A stretch of 64,000 nt of DNA from Saprospira grandis (GCF_027594745.1 NZ_CP110854.1:434001-498000); one strand, 5' to 3'; positions 8,561 through 17,696 are shown, counted from the first letter of the stretch. Notes: generated by a model from the sequence alone, not told the origin. Program-made: numbers and translations.

Positions 8561-11227
8561 ATGTCCCTAATTTGCTATGCCAAAACGACCAAAGATAAGG
8601 TCCAACTCCAAGAAAAACCCTTTGCCTCTGGCGGAGAAGGCAGTCTGCACCGCATCAAAAGCCCCTCTCATTGGAGAGGACTTGTGGCCAAAATCTACCA
8701 TCGCCCCAAAAGAACAAAAGAGCGAGAAGAAAAAATCGACCTACTGATTAAGCATCCGCCAGAAGAATTGCGGGCCGGCCAATGGCCTACCTTTGTTTGG
8801 CCCAGAGATATCCTCCTTACTCAAGATGGCCGTTTTTTGGGCTTTGTGATGCCTTTTGTTCAGGGCAAAAAACTGGAATTGCTCTGCCTGCCCAAGCTGC
8901 CCAAAAAGCTCAATGCCAGCTGGCAACGCCTTGCCTTGGGCCAAAAAAATAGCCGAGAGTTAAGACTGCGCATAGCCTTTAATCTCAGCCTCGCCATTTA
9001 TCGGCTCCACCAAACAGATCGTTATGTCTTAGTGGATCTCAAGCCAGAAAATGTTGTTTTGCAAAGCAACGGACAACTGGCCCTAGTCGATATGGACTCT
9101 ATTCAGGTAAAGGAAAATGGCAAACTTAAATTTATGGCCCCTGTGGCTACTCCCGAATACTCGGCCCCAGAATATTACAAAGACGACAAACCCAAAAGCT
9201 TTGCCCCCAGCTGGGATAATTTTGCCCTAGCCGTCATTCTTTATAAGCTCCTGCTGGGCATTCATCCTTATGCCGCCTCCGCGGCCTCTCCCAACGAGCA
9301 ACTCGTGAGCCTGCACCAAAAAATTGAGGCTGGTTTGTTTGTCCATCATTCAGAAGCTCAACGCCTATTTAAAATTATCCCCCCACCCCATCAGGGTTTT
9401 CTACAGTTTTCCGATGCCCTACAAAGCCTATTTATTAGAAGTTTTGTAGATGGCCACAATCTGCCCGAACTCCGCCCCCTAGCCGAAGAATGGTGCTGGG
9501 CCTTGCTCGAAGAACTAAAAGACCCCGAACTCAAACAGCGCTTTCAGCAAATGCTGCTGCAACAGGGCCTGCAGTTTAAGCGGCTGCGCCGCCCCTCCGA
9601 TATTTTGCCGCCCTTAGAAAAGGAAGAAAAAAAATGGAGCGACTACCTGCCCCAAGACTATCAAATGGCCTTGGCTTGGAAAATGCCGCAGCTGTCATAC
9701 CCTAAGTCAGTACAGCAAATCAATCTAGAGATCAATATGGATAGCTGGGGGAATTTTATTCTGAGCCTAATCGCTACCCTAGCCACAGCCGTCGCCCTGC
9801 TCAACAGCTTTCCAGCAATTTATAACTGGATGAGCAAGGACCTACTGCAGTACCCCTACTGGCAAATCATGCTGATCATTCAAGGCTTTTTTGCCTTCCC
9901 CATTCTTATTTTTCCCGTTATTATTCGGGGGATCCAGCAGCTTGTCCACCCCAAACGCTTCAAGTGGAGAAAAGTAAAAAACAGGGCGCAAAAGCTGCAA
10001 GACGAACTGGACCAATGGGACGCTAAGCTAGAAAAGTCCAAAATAAAGTTACTAGAGTTCTTAAAAACGGAGCTGCCCAGTTTTCAAGCCCTAGAAACAG
10101 AAAGTAATGCCATCAAGCTGAGTTATTTGGAGGGGCTCCAACGGCTAGACCTAGCCTTTGATGAATTGCTGGCCCAGGAACAAGCCCATGAGGCCAAGAT
10201 TATGGCGCCTATTCTGGTCCAGCTACAAACAGAACTGCCCGAACTGACTGCGGCCCATGATTTTAAGTCGGCCCTAGAGATCTTACGCAAAGCCGAGCAA
10301 AACGAACTCCTAGCTGCACAACAAGAAGAGCTGGGCCAAGAATTTCATCAATTTAAGGCCATGGCCCAAGCAGAAAAACGCCTTGCCTTTGAGCGCCTAG
10401 CCGCCGAAGAAAAGCGATTCTTCTCTTATATTGAGGAGCAAAGAGAACTACTGCAAGATCGCCAAAAGCAAGATATACAGGCCCAACACAATAGCCTCAG
10501 CCGATTCAAAAATCTCAAAGCTGGCTATAAGCAGCATTTGCACCTAAGCGCTCGAGATGGCTTCAGCCTCATCCTTAAACTCAATGAGGCCGGCTTTCAC
10601 GCTATGGGCCAGCTAGATGACATCAATATTCCTAAGGCCCAATTTATCTTTAGGGATGGCCGCGTTTTGAATCTATCAGACTTCAGCCAGAATGATGTTA
10701 ACCTAGCCCACCGTTTTATGCTCTGGTTGCAAGCTTGCCAGAAAGAAGAGCGGCTGATGGAGCAAGAGCTAAAACGCATTGATAAGTTTTATGCCAAAGA
10801 ACGAGAAGAGCTAGAAACTAAAGCCCGCTTGGCCGTTCCTAAGTTTGCCAAAAGAAAAGCCAACCTACAACGGCAGGCCCAAGATGCCTTTTTGGCCCAA
10901 AAAGCCCAAAATATACGGCAGCGGTATCAAGAAAAGCGACAGCAAGTACGCCAAGCGCAGCAGCGTTTTAGTCAGGAAATGCAGCTTGTTTTAGAAGAAA
11001 GAAGCCCCCTCTACCAAGCACTGGAAGAAGAGGCTAAACAATTACAGAAAAAACATAAGGAGCAGCTCAATAACTTGGCTCATTTGCATCAGCACAACTT
11101 GCATCAAAAGCTACAAGAAGAACGCCATCGTTTGCGGGACTGGCAGCCCGAAAATATGGCCCAGATTGAAATTACACTACAAAAGAAAGCTAAAATTGGG
11201 CAGCAGCTTTCTGCTTATCAGCCCTAG
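8561..11227 (+). CDS. Membrane-linked protein kinase with coiled coils and HhH-like segment
   Basis: An 888-residue Ser/Thr kinase-like protein, resembling the COG4248 'kinase plus helix-hairpin-helix' group. I start it at ATG 8561 rather than an in-frame TTG at 8528. The kinase domain (about 1-300) has FASGGEGSLH as Gly-rich loop, VAKIYH (K44), VDLKPENV (D159, N164), VDMDS in the DFG position and ATPEYSAPEYY as activation/APE segment, so it looks catalytically competent. Two hydrophobic segments follow (about 398-420 and 432-457), then long Glu/Lys/Gln-rich coiled coils. Near residue 650, YKQHLHLSARDGFSLILKLN resembles a helix-hairpin-helix motif. Its closest relative here is the kinase at 55369-57570. 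It is convergent with the next gene; their stop codons overlap. Confidence 0.85.
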   Translation: MSLICYAKTTKDKVQLQEKPFASGGEGSLHRIKSPSHWRGLVAKIYHRPKRTKEREEKIDLLIKHPPEELRAGQWPTFVWPRDILLTQDGRFLGFVMPFVQGKKLELLCLPKLPKKLNASWQRLALGQKNSRELRLRIAFNLSLAIYRLHQTDRYVLVDLKPENVVLQSNGQLALVDMDSIQVKENGKLKFMAPVATPEYSAPEYYKDDKPKSFAPSWDNFALAVILYKLLLGIHPYAASAASPNEQLVSLHQKIEAGLFVHHSEAQRLFKIIPPPHQGFLQFSDALQSLFIRSFVDGHNLPELRPLAEEWCWALLEELKDPELKQRFQQMLLQQGLQFKRLRRPSDILPPLEKEEKKWSDYLPQDYQMALAWKMPQLSYPKSVQQINLEINMDSWGNFILSLIATLATAVALLNSFPAIYNWMSKDLLQYPYWQIMLIIQGFFAFPILIFPVIIRGIQQLVHPKRFKWRKVKNRAQKLQDELDQWDAKLEKSKIKLLEFLKTELPSFQALETESNAIKLSYLEGLQRLDLAFDELLAQEQAHEAKIMAPILVQLQTELPELTAAHDFKSALEILRKAEQNELLAAQQEELGQEFHQFKAMAQAEKRLAFERLAAEEKRFFSYIEEQRELLQDRQKQDIQAQHNSLSRFKNLKAGYKQHLHLSARDGFSLILKLNEAGFHAMGQLDDINIPKAQFIFRDGRVLNLSDFSQNDVNLAHRFMLWLQACQKEERLMEQELKRIDKFYAKEREELETKARLAVPKFAKRKANLQRQAQDAFLAQKAQNIRQRYQEKRQQVRQAQQRFSQEMQLVLEERSPLYQALEEEAKQLQKKHKEQLNNLAHLHQHNLHQKLQEERHRLRDWQPENMAQIEITLQKKAKIGQQLSAYQP

Positions 11228-12702
11228 CGGGCAGCCATTTTGGGCGCAAATAGCTGTTGTACCTCTTCGGCTGTTTTGATCTGCCCTGGCTGGGCCCGTA
11301 AGACAATCGTATAAGGTTGGTCCGCTGGGCGGTCCTTGATTTCACTCCAATCTATAGCCGCAAAATCATCTAAATCGAAGAGTGCAACTTGCTCATTGGG
11401 CAAAACGGCCAAAAAGCGGAGCGGACGATCGGGAGATATGCGGAGCTTATTCCAGTCTCTTGCTGGCAAATCAATTAGGCTGGCCTCATTTAGAGGAAAA
11501 CAAAATACTTTGTCCAAACTAAAACTAGTGGGTAGCTCTCCGCCTTCTATTTCAAACTGGGCCACCACAGGCAGGGCTTCATCCCACTTCAAAAAACGGT
11601 CATAATTATAAATGCCAAAGTCGCTAATTTCAAAACTGCGAAAAAGGTCGGCCTCTTGGCTGAGGCGTTGCATTTCTACCTCAATTTCGGCCATATTTTT
11701 CTCATAATTTTTGGCCCAACTCTGAGGGCTATAGCGATACAACTGCATCAAAGGCATGACAGCCTCTATTCGACCGCTCCACTCTTCGGTCCCATCATTA
11801 GAGTTTAGGGTAAGCTGATAAATATTGCCCCGAATGGGCTGCAAATCAAGGGCATCAAAGTCTTTATCTTTGGCCCAAGCCGGGAAGCGTCCCCCGCTCA
11901 ATCTTTTCCAAACCATCATGGCCGCAGGCTGCGAACTTCCCTGATAATCAATATACTTATAACAGCGACTATTTAGCCAAGAAAGTCCGTACTGCTCGGC
12001 CTTCTGCCCTACTAGAGGGTTCTCTCGGTTTTCATATATTTTGCCATAATCATTATTGTAAGTGGCATCTAAAATGGCCGAATAATCAAAGCAAAAATAC
12101 TTAGCCTCTAGGGGCATTTTAAGCAGACTTTGGGCCTTATAATTTACTTTTTTGAGGGCTTTTTGCTTGCTCTTATTTTCTACTATTTCATATTCTTGGT
12201 CCAAATATTCCCATTTTCCATCTTCATCTTTCAGATGAAAGAAGCTATAATTTCCTTCTTTTTGAAAAGAGGGGGTAGTAATTTTCATGGCTTCGGCCAT
12301 CTTTAGTTTGCTCCCATTTTGTTCTGCTCGCAGCTCAAACATGCCCGCAGTGGCCATATATCTTTTTTCACCTTGGGCCTCGTAACTCATGGGCATAGCG
12401 GCCAAAAAAGCGCTGGGCGCATCATGAAAAATGCGGTACTTCAAGCTAATTTTTCCGCTAATGCGATCTCCATTTTCATTGCGCAGGGCCCCACCTTTAA
12501 AATAAAATGCACCGCCTTGAGGCAAGGCTAAAACGGTATCTCGATCTGCATCAATTTCATAGTCTTCAAAGGGAATATCAATATTGGCGAATGGGCGTTG
12601 GGCTTCCCATTGGCTGCTAGCAAGGACTTCAGTTGTCTTTTTTTCTTGGCAAGCCATTAGGCTTAGCAGGGCCAGAGCGGCCAAATAGATTTTTGTTTTC
12701 AT
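11224..12702 (-). CDS. Lipoprotein of unknown function, 492 aa
   Basis: The lipoprotein signal peptide MKTKIYLAALALLSLMAC has a clear lipobox Cys at residue 18. The mature part is soluble and mixed alpha/beta, with a beta-rich N-terminal stretch (GGAFYFKGGALRNENGDRISG). I recognise no catalytic motif. It could be a surface or periplasmic binding or scaffold protein. The C-terminus overlaps the end of the convergent kinase gene by 4 bases (CTAG shared by both stop codons). The next gene upstream on the same strand is separated from it by a palindromic element. Confidence 0.75.
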   Translation of the reverse strand: MKTKIYLAALALLSLMACQEKKTTEVLASSQWEAQRPFANIDIPFEDYEIDADRDTVLALPQGGAFYFKGGALRNENGDRISGKISLKYRIFHDAPSAFLAAMPMSYEAQGEKRYMATAGMFELRAEQNGSKLKMAEAMKITTPSFQKEGNYSFFHLKDEDGKWEYLDQEYEIVENKSKQKALKKVNYKAQSLLKMPLEAKYFCFDYSAILDATYNNDYGKIYENRENPLVGQKAEQYGLSWLNSRCYKYIDYQGSSQPAAMMVWKRLSGGRFPAWAKDKDFDALDLQPIRGNIYQLTLNSNDGTEEWSGRIEAVMPLMQLYRYSPQSWAKNYEKNMAEIEVEMQRLSQEADLFRSFEISDFGIYNYDRFLKWDEALPVVAQFEIEGGELPTSFSLDKVFCFPLNEASLIDLPARDWNKLRISPDRPLRFLAVLPNEQVALFDLDDFAAIDWSEIKDRPADQPYTIVLRAQPGQIKTAEEVQQLFAPKMAAR

Positions 12703-12733
12703 GGCTTCTTTTTTTTCTGTTGATTATTTTTTG

Positions 12734-12875
12734 GGGCCTGCCGCCTATGGCGGCCGGGCTGTGCACTGGCTCGCTGTTCGCTCGGCCCTGCGCAAAAAAA
12801 GCGAAGCTTTTTTTGCTGGGTCTGCGGCTTCGCCGCCCCAGTTACCATCCCTAGGCCATGAGGCCCTTCGGGCCT
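12734..12875. repeat. Intergenic modular palindromic element, copy 3
   Basis: The reverse-oriented core is at 12770-12790. The GGGGCCTGCC end is on the left. One arm is an A/T-containing variant (GCAAAAAAAGCG/AAGCTTTTTTTGC), showing that arms drift while still pairing. It separates two minus-strand genes. Confidence 0.75.
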
Positions 12876-12881
12876 TACTTC

Positions 12882-13499
12882 TTATTTTGGTCCAAATTGT
12901 TGGTAGTAATCTAGGGCGATATCGCTATAATTATCTTGGATATCGGGACTTAGTTTTGGGCCATAGGGAAATGCCTTTTGCTTCCGCCAATAGCTGAGTT
13001 CTTCTAATGATTTATTTAGGCCAGAATTATATTTACAGCTCCAAAGCTCTAGGGGGCTCCAGTTGGGGGGACATTTTTCTTTTTGGCAGATTTGCAAAAA
13101 GCACTTTAGGTAAAAAATTTGGCCCTCTAGGGTTTTGAGGCGGGCCAAGCGGGCCTTAGGGCTTCTATCTATGGCTAAGTCCAGGCTATCTTCTAGGGTT
13201 TGGGCAAAAGAGGGTTTCATTTGAAAAGGGCCGATAGAGAAATCGACAGCTAGTCCACGGAGGTAAGCTTGTTCTAGGGCCTCGGTTTCTAGCATATCTT
13301 TTAATTGGTTATAGCGGAGGAGTTCGGGAAAAACCACTGCCTTTAGGGCAGCGGGTTCTATGGACAACTCCTTGGCGGTTTGCTCCAAAAGGCTTTGGTG
13401 CTGCTGCAAAAAGGCGATTGCTTTTTGGTAATTCTGGCCATATTTTTTTGCGTAGGGACTAGGCGACCAAAGCAGGCAAAGGAAGAAGAGGTATTTCAT
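12882..13499 (-). CDS. Secreted lysozyme/transglycosylase-fold protein
   Basis: 205 residues with a short signal peptide (MKYLFFLCLLWSPSPYA). AVVFPELLRYN places a candidate catalytic Glu at residue 59. The later segment VDFSIGPFQMKPSFAQTLE (about 85-101) matches the 'S.G..Q..p' pattern of the lytic-transglycosylase/goose-lysozyme fold. It probably cuts peptidoglycan in the periplasm, or outside the cell if exported further. It differs from canonical SLT domains, so the assignment rests on these two motifs. The neighbour upstream on the same strand is a muramidase. Confidence 0.65.
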   Translation of the reverse strand: MKYLFFLCLLWSPSPYAKKYGQNYQKAIAFLQQHQSLLEQTAKELSIEPAALKAVVFPELLRYNQLKDMLETEALEQAYLRGLAVDFSIGPFQMKPSFAQTLEDSLDLAIDRSPKARLARLKTLEGQIFYLKCFLQICQKEKCPPNWSPLELWSCKYNSGLNKSLEELSYWRKQKAFPYGPKLSPDIQDNYSDIALDYYQQFGPK

Positions 13500-13625
13500 T
13501 TTTATTTTTTATGCCCTACTTTGGCTAAGGTTAGGCCTTGGAGAGCATTTTTTTTTGCTGGGCCTAAAAAAAAGTAAAAATCAGACGGCCAGAGATGTTC
13601 TTTTTGGGCAAAGAAGGCTGATGAG

Positions 13626-13744
13626 CGGCCCAGCGCTGCGGAGCGGGTGGCCGTTAGGCCAGACCGAGGGCGAAGCCCGAAGGGCCGAGCAGACCTGCGA
13701 GCCCCGCAGCATAGCGGCGGCCAGCGAAGCTGGCCGCGGGCCCC
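13626..13744. repeat. Intergenic modular palindromic element, copy 4
   Basis: The variant core GCCGAGCAGACCTGCGAGC is at 13684-13702. This subtype ends CCGCAGCATAGCGGCGGCC...GCGGGCCCC, and the GGGCCCC end faces the 3' end of the muramidase gene. The arms include GCGGGTGGCCGTTAGGCC and GGCGAAGCCC. Confidence 0.75.
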
Positions 13745-13753
13745 AAAACAAAA

Positions 13754-13785
13754 AACGCCTCGCACCTAAAAAGGAACGAGACGTT
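13754..13785 (-). terminator. Probable terminator of the muramidase gene
   Basis: The stem AACGCCTCG pairs with CGAGACGTT (one mismatch, 14-base loop). On the minus strand it is followed by a T-rich tract (TTTTTTGTTTT). It lies about 30 bases after the stop codon. Confidence 0.6.
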
Positions 13786-13814
13786 AATATTTGGATGATC
13801 AGAACTACTGGCTG

Positions 13815-15224
13815 CTATACATTTTGGAAGCGAGCGAAGGCCGAGGCCAACTTCTTATCATATTGGTTTTTGGCATAGCCGGGGCCATTATAGCCTTTGG
13901 CAAAAGCTGCCCAATCCTTGCTACTTCCTTGTACGTGACGGAGAAGATTATTGTTTTTCACAAACTCCATAACGGCTTTGAGAGAAGCGCCATTGGGTAC
14001 TTTCATGGCTTCCACGAAAGAGAAAACATCGCTATATCCTACGGTAGAGTGGTTAAAGCCCATAATTTGGAACTCGCCCCAAGAGGTGGCTTTATAGGCG
14101 GCTTCCTTATGAATTTTTTCGGCTCTAGCGAGGCGATCATACTCTTTGGTACCTCCGGCGTACTGGCTACTATCCCATTTGGGGTAGATAATATTTTCGT
14201 TTCCAGAGCGGAGCGCATTAGGATCTTTACCTGCTTTCTTGAGTTCCTTCCAGAAAATATGTCCTTCAAAGAGGATTTTGGGTCGGCCATCAGAGAAGAA
14301 GCCATTTCCGCCAGACTCGACAGTTTGGATCGCCATAATGACGGCGGGTTCTACGCCATACTGTTTAGACAAAGCCTCTAGGTGGCCTTGGATACGGCCC
14401 ATACCGAGCAGAGAGCCCCAGGTACGTCCGCCAGCGTCTACGCGGCCATCGGGTTTGCTACTTCCGCGATATTTAGTTTGGAAATCTTTGATTGCTGCGG
14501 TAAGTGCGGCATCGGCATTTCCGTCCTCGGTTAATTTGTGGCCAAATTTATTGAGGAGTTGTTTTACGCGGAGCACATCTTCCGCTTGATTTTTTCCACC
14601 TGCGCCTACAGAGGCAGAGATTTTAGAATTGGCAGCTAGGGCCTCTTCTACCTCGCCAGAAGCGGCGGCATCGGAGCTAGCAGAGCTGCTATCATCGGTA
14701 GATGAAGTATCTTCAGTAGCGCCCTCTTCGCTGCTTGTATTTTCTGTATTGCCTCCTTCTTCGGTGCTTGCGTCATTAGTGCTTGTGCTAGCTCCGCTAG
14801 AGAGTGCGCCCCAGCTTTTCCCGCCTGGATCGATACGGCCATCTTTCCAGCCGAACTCGCTTTGTTGGAAAGCCTCGATAGCGGCGATTGTTTTTCCGCC
14901 ACAGTCTCCATCAACAGTAAGGTTTTGGCCTTTTTTGTTGAGTAGTTCTTGGACCAATTTTACATCTTCTAGTTTATTATCTCCGCCTTTACCGACAGAT
15001 CCAGAGATAGAGCTGACGCTAGCGGGAGTTGCTGCGGCGGCGGATGCGCCTTCTACAGCAGAGCCGATAGATGCTCCGATAGAGCTAATCAGTTCTTCAA
15101 TTTGGGTTAGTGTAGCTTGTTCTTTATCGTCGATTTTGCCATCGGCCATGAACAGCTCTTTGAGTGTTTTAAGCTGATCTTGATATTTTCCGAGCAGTTG
15201 TTGTAGTTTTTCTACGTTAGCCAT
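13815..15224 (-). CDS. Leaderless muramidase with two peptidoglycan-binding domains
   Basis: 469 residues. The N-terminus is a coiled-coil stretch (about 1-50) with no signal peptide. Two PG_binding_1-type domains follow (about 78-143 and 205-274), each ending in a DGR.D.GG..WG.L motif, joined by a Ser/Thr/Glu-rich linker. The C-terminal N-acetylmuramidase domain (PF11860/DUF3380-like, about 278-465) has the candidate catalytic Glu303 in AIQTVESGGNGF and the later motifs KATSWGEFQIMG and FAKGYNGPGY. It should cleave the glycan chain of peptidoglycan. The missing leader suggests release by lysis, a phage-like or contractile injection system, or another non-Sec route (inference). It lies just downstream of the 221-residue gene, probably in one transcript. 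Confidence 0.85.
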   Translation of the reverse strand: MANVEKLQQLLGKYQDQLKTLKELFMADGKIDDKEQATLTQIEELISSIGASIGSAVEGASAAAATPASVSSISGSVGKGGDNKLEDVKLVQELLNKKGQNLTVDGDCGGKTIAAIEAFQQSEFGWKDGRIDPGGKSWGALSSGASTSTNDASTEEGGNTENTSSEEGATEDTSSTDDSSSASSDAAASGEVEEALAANSKISASVGAGGKNQAEDVLRVKQLLNKFGHKLTEDGNADAALTAAIKDFQTKYRGSSKPDGRVDAGGRTWGSLLGMGRIQGHLEALSKQYGVEPAVIMAIQTVESGGNGFFSDGRPKILFEGHIFWKELKKAGKDPNALRSGNENIIYPKWDSSQYAGGTKEYDRLARAEKIHKEAAYKATSWGEFQIMGFNHSTVGYSDVFSFVEAMKVPNGASLKAVMEFVKNNNLLRHVQGSSKDWAAFAKGYNGPGYAKNQYDKKLASAFARFQNV

Positions 15225-15260
15225 GCTTCAAAAGTTAAATTAGGTTGAATAGATAAGATG

Positions 15261-15282
15261 CTCTAGCCGAAAAGGGCTAGAG
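15261..15282 (-). other. Intercistronic stem-loop
   Basis: CTCTAGCC pairs with GGCTAGAG around a 6-base loop, between the 221-residue gene and the muramidase gene. No T-run follows, so it may be a processing or partial-termination hairpin. Confidence 0.4.
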
Positions 15283-15297
15283 GGATAAAAGCAGGGA

Positions 15298-15963
15298 TTA
15301 TTTTTGAAGCTTGCTTTCGATTTTCTGAAGATTCTCTAGCATTTTGGCCATCACTTGGCGGGCTTTTGCTTTTTTCTTCTCTAGTTGGGGGTCGATTGTA
15401 GTGCTTTCGGGGCCAGCAGAGGCGGTATCATCAGAAGCGCTATCCTCTGTTGTTTTGGCTTCTTCTTTGGCCTTGGGTTCTTCTGTTTGTGCAGTTTCTT
15501 GCTTGCCTTCTTGCTCTTCTTCGGCAGCACCGGCGGCAGAAGTAACTTCAGCGGCGGCAGAACCGGCTACAAATTCGTTGAGGGTCAACTTTGCTTTTTT
15601 GAGGATAGCCTTAGCTTCCTTAGCGATTTTGGCTAGGGGGGCATTTCCTTTGATGGGGCTTACTTCTAGGGTAGCGCCATTTTCGCCTTCCTGAACAAAA
15701 GCCTTAGCGATCATGACCATTTTCTTATCGCCTTTGAGGTCTTCCTTGGCTTGTTTTTTCCATTGCGCATCTAGTTTAGCAATGAGCATAAGGGGGCCAG
15801 TGGCACCGCAGGCAAATTTGTGCTCACGTTTTACGTAAAGTGTGACAGCGGTATCTTCGCTATTGGCTTGAGTAAAAGCGGCTTTGCTCAGGCGCTTAAA
15901 TTCTTTTTCGTAAGCGGCTTTAGTCAATTCAGATAAAACTCCAACTTTTAATTTCGTTTTCAT
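15298..15963 (-). CDS. Small protein of unknown function upstream of muramidase
   Basis: 221 residues, no signal peptide and no recognised family. Residues 1-135 are Lys-rich and probably alpha/beta (VLSELTKAAYEKEFKRL, then VKREHKFACGATGPLMLIAK). Residues about 140-195 are acidic and low-complexity (Glu, Ala, Thr, Ser). The last 25 residues form a basic coiled coil. The low-complexity linker resembles the one inside the muramidase it precedes by 73 bases on the same strand. It may be a chaperone, immunity or adaptor protein for that enzyme, but this is only context. Confidence 0.65.
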   Translation of the reverse strand: MKTKLKVGVLSELTKAAYEKEFKRLSKAAFTQANSEDTAVTLYVKREHKFACGATGPLMLIAKLDAQWKKQAKEDLKGDKKMVMIAKAFVQEGENGATLEVSPIKGNAPLAKIAKEAKAILKKAKLTLNEFVAGSAAAEVTSAAGAAEEEQEGKQETAQTEEPKAKEEAKTTEDSASDDTASAGPESTTIDPQLEKKKAKARQVMAKMLENLQKIESKLQK

Positions 15964-16146
15964 AAGGTAGTATGTATTGGCAGGTTAATGTATTGTATTT
16001 GCTTTAACGAGTCGAATATATTGAGTTTTGCAGAATTAAGCAAGCGCACAAAGAAGTATTCCTAATTTTTATTGCATTTAAGACGCTTAACTTATCAGAT
16101 TCGCTTGTGAAATAATGGGCTTAGCCTTATAAAATTTGCCTAGTCC

Positions 16147-16178
16147 TTGGTAAAAACGCTAGCTAGGCCTTAGTTTTG
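16147..16178 (+). promoter_or_regulatory. Bacteroidota-type promoter of the pappalysin-like gene
   Basis: TTG at 16147-16149 and TAGTTTTG at 16171-16178 (21-base spacing) fit the TTTG/TAnnTTTG consensus. The ATG lies 45 bases further on. The rest of the 15964-16223 gap is AT-rich, with nothing else recognised. Confidence 0.5.
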
Positions 16179-16223
16179 TAGTCCTCTGTATGAATTCCTA
16201 ATTTAAACTACAACTTTTTTATT

Positions 16224-17696
16224 ATGAGGCAAGCTCAGTTCAGTTTACTATTTTTTATTTTTTTGCTCAGCACGAGTTTAATGGCCCAACGTCCTCGGAG
16301 TGGTGGTTTTGGTGGTTTCGGGAAGAAGCTATCTGGGACGACCTACAATGAGGAGCAGCTTGAGTTTATGAAGGGGCATGTAATGGCCATAGAGCAGTTT
16401 AACGACAGTGTAAGTCGGGGTTTATTAGAGTTTCCGCTCAAGATTCATATTGTGGCCAAGAGTGACGGCAGTAATGGTTGTGAGATTGCCGAGGTACAGG
16501 CAGCTGTACGGGAGCTCAACAAAAGTTTTTTGAAGGCCAACATTCGTTTTTTGCCTTTAGAGGACTACAACTACATTCGGGACGATGCCCTTTATCGCTT
16601 TCCGGTAGTTGATGAAGAAAAGCTTTGTCGGCCACATGACCGGGCTAATGTAATTAACGTTTACATTGTAAACAAGCTGCAGGGCGAGCGCAATAGTTTT
16701 TCGGGGTATACGCATCCGCCTTCGGCCAAGCCGGTCAATCGCTTGTTTATTACAAAAAAGGCCCTCAGTAATGGCACCACGTTCAAGCGGCAGATGGGGC
16801 ATTTTTTTGGCCTCTACCCCACTGCGGGTCCTATTGATGGGCAGCGTAGTGAAGAATTGGTTTCTGGAGAAAACTGCCAAACGGAGGGTGATCAGGTTTG
16901 TGACACCCCGGCCGACCCAGGTTTGGACCGTCGTTCTATTGATGATCGTTGTGATTATGTAGGTACCTTAAAAGATGCCAATCGCAAATTTTACAAGCCG
17001 ATGGTCGATAATATCATGTCGGATAATCCTCGCCAAGGTTGTCGGACCAAATTTAGCCGAGGACAGCTCAAGCGGATGCTTTATACCGCCACTTATATTC
17101 GCAACTACATTAAGTTTCCGCCTCCTGCCGATGCCACCAAAAAGTACCTCAAAAAATTGAAGGAGAAATATGGCCAAGAGGGCGAATTGGTGTTTAACAT
17201 CAATGCGAGCAAAGCGAATGTCCAATTGCTTCAAAACCTATATAAGGTACAGGGTACCTTTTTGCCAGAAACCGCCTACTTCTTTGAAATCACGAATTTG
17301 CGCAAAGGCTTTATTTATGTCTTTGAAGGCGATGAGGACCGCGGTTTTCACTTGCTTTATCCGCAGGCTGGCGATCAGCAATATTTTAAGGATGAAAAGA
17401 AAAAGTTTAGAGTCCCTACAAACAAAGGCGATCATTTTCAGGTAGACCCGCATGGAACCAAGAACTACATTTGTATTTTGTTCTCGAAAAAACAGATTCT
17501 CCCAGAGCGTTTTCTCCAAGAAATCAATGAGCTAGAGGATGAGCAGCTGAACCTTTTCCAGCGCTTTTATGCGGCCCATCAGGAGAAGATTGTGGGCAAC
17601 CACAATATTGAGTTTAAGGATAATGAAATTGAGTTTTCGGCCACTTCTACAGAGCGCTATATTGTGCCCATCTTTTTGGAGTACGACAAGCGTTAA
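16224..17696 (+). CDS. Secreted pappalysin-like (M43) pseudo-protease with DUF4384-like tail
   Basis: 490 residues with signal peptide MRQAQFSLLFFIFLLSTSLMAQ. Residues about 70-290 follow the M43 pappalysin layout: VNVYIVNKLQG-like strand, GDQVCDTPADPGLD, NIMSDNPRQGCRTKFSRGQL and a Met-turn (M265). At the zinc site, where HExxHxxGxxH is expected, the protein reads RQMGHFFGLYP (189-199). The first and third zinc ligands and the catalytic Glu are therefore lost. It is probably inactive as a peptidase and may bind rather than cut. The C-terminal 150 residues (FIYVFEGDEDRGFHLLYPQ) resemble DUF4384. It is followed by a strong terminator. Confidence 0.75.
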   Translation: MRQAQFSLLFFIFLLSTSLMAQRPRSGGFGGFGKKLSGTTYNEEQLEFMKGHVMAIEQFNDSVSRGLLEFPLKIHIVAKSDGSNGCEIAEVQAAVRELNKSFLKANIRFLPLEDYNYIRDDALYRFPVVDEEKLCRPHDRANVINVYIVNKLQGERNSFSGYTHPPSAKPVNRLFITKKALSNGTTFKRQMGHFFGLYPTAGPIDGQRSEELVSGENCQTEGDQVCDTPADPGLDRRSIDDRCDYVGTLKDANRKFYKPMVDNIMSDNPRQGCRTKFSRGQLKRMLYTATYIRNYIKFPPPADATKKYLKKLKEKYGQEGELVFNINASKANVQLLQNLYKVQGTFLPETAYFFEITNLRKGFIYVFEGDEDRGFHLLYPQAGDQQYFKDEKKKFRVPTNKGDHFQVDPHGTKNYICILFSKKQILPERFLQEINELEDEQLNLFQRFYAAHQEKIVGNHNIEFKDNEIEFSATSTERYIVPIFLEYDKR

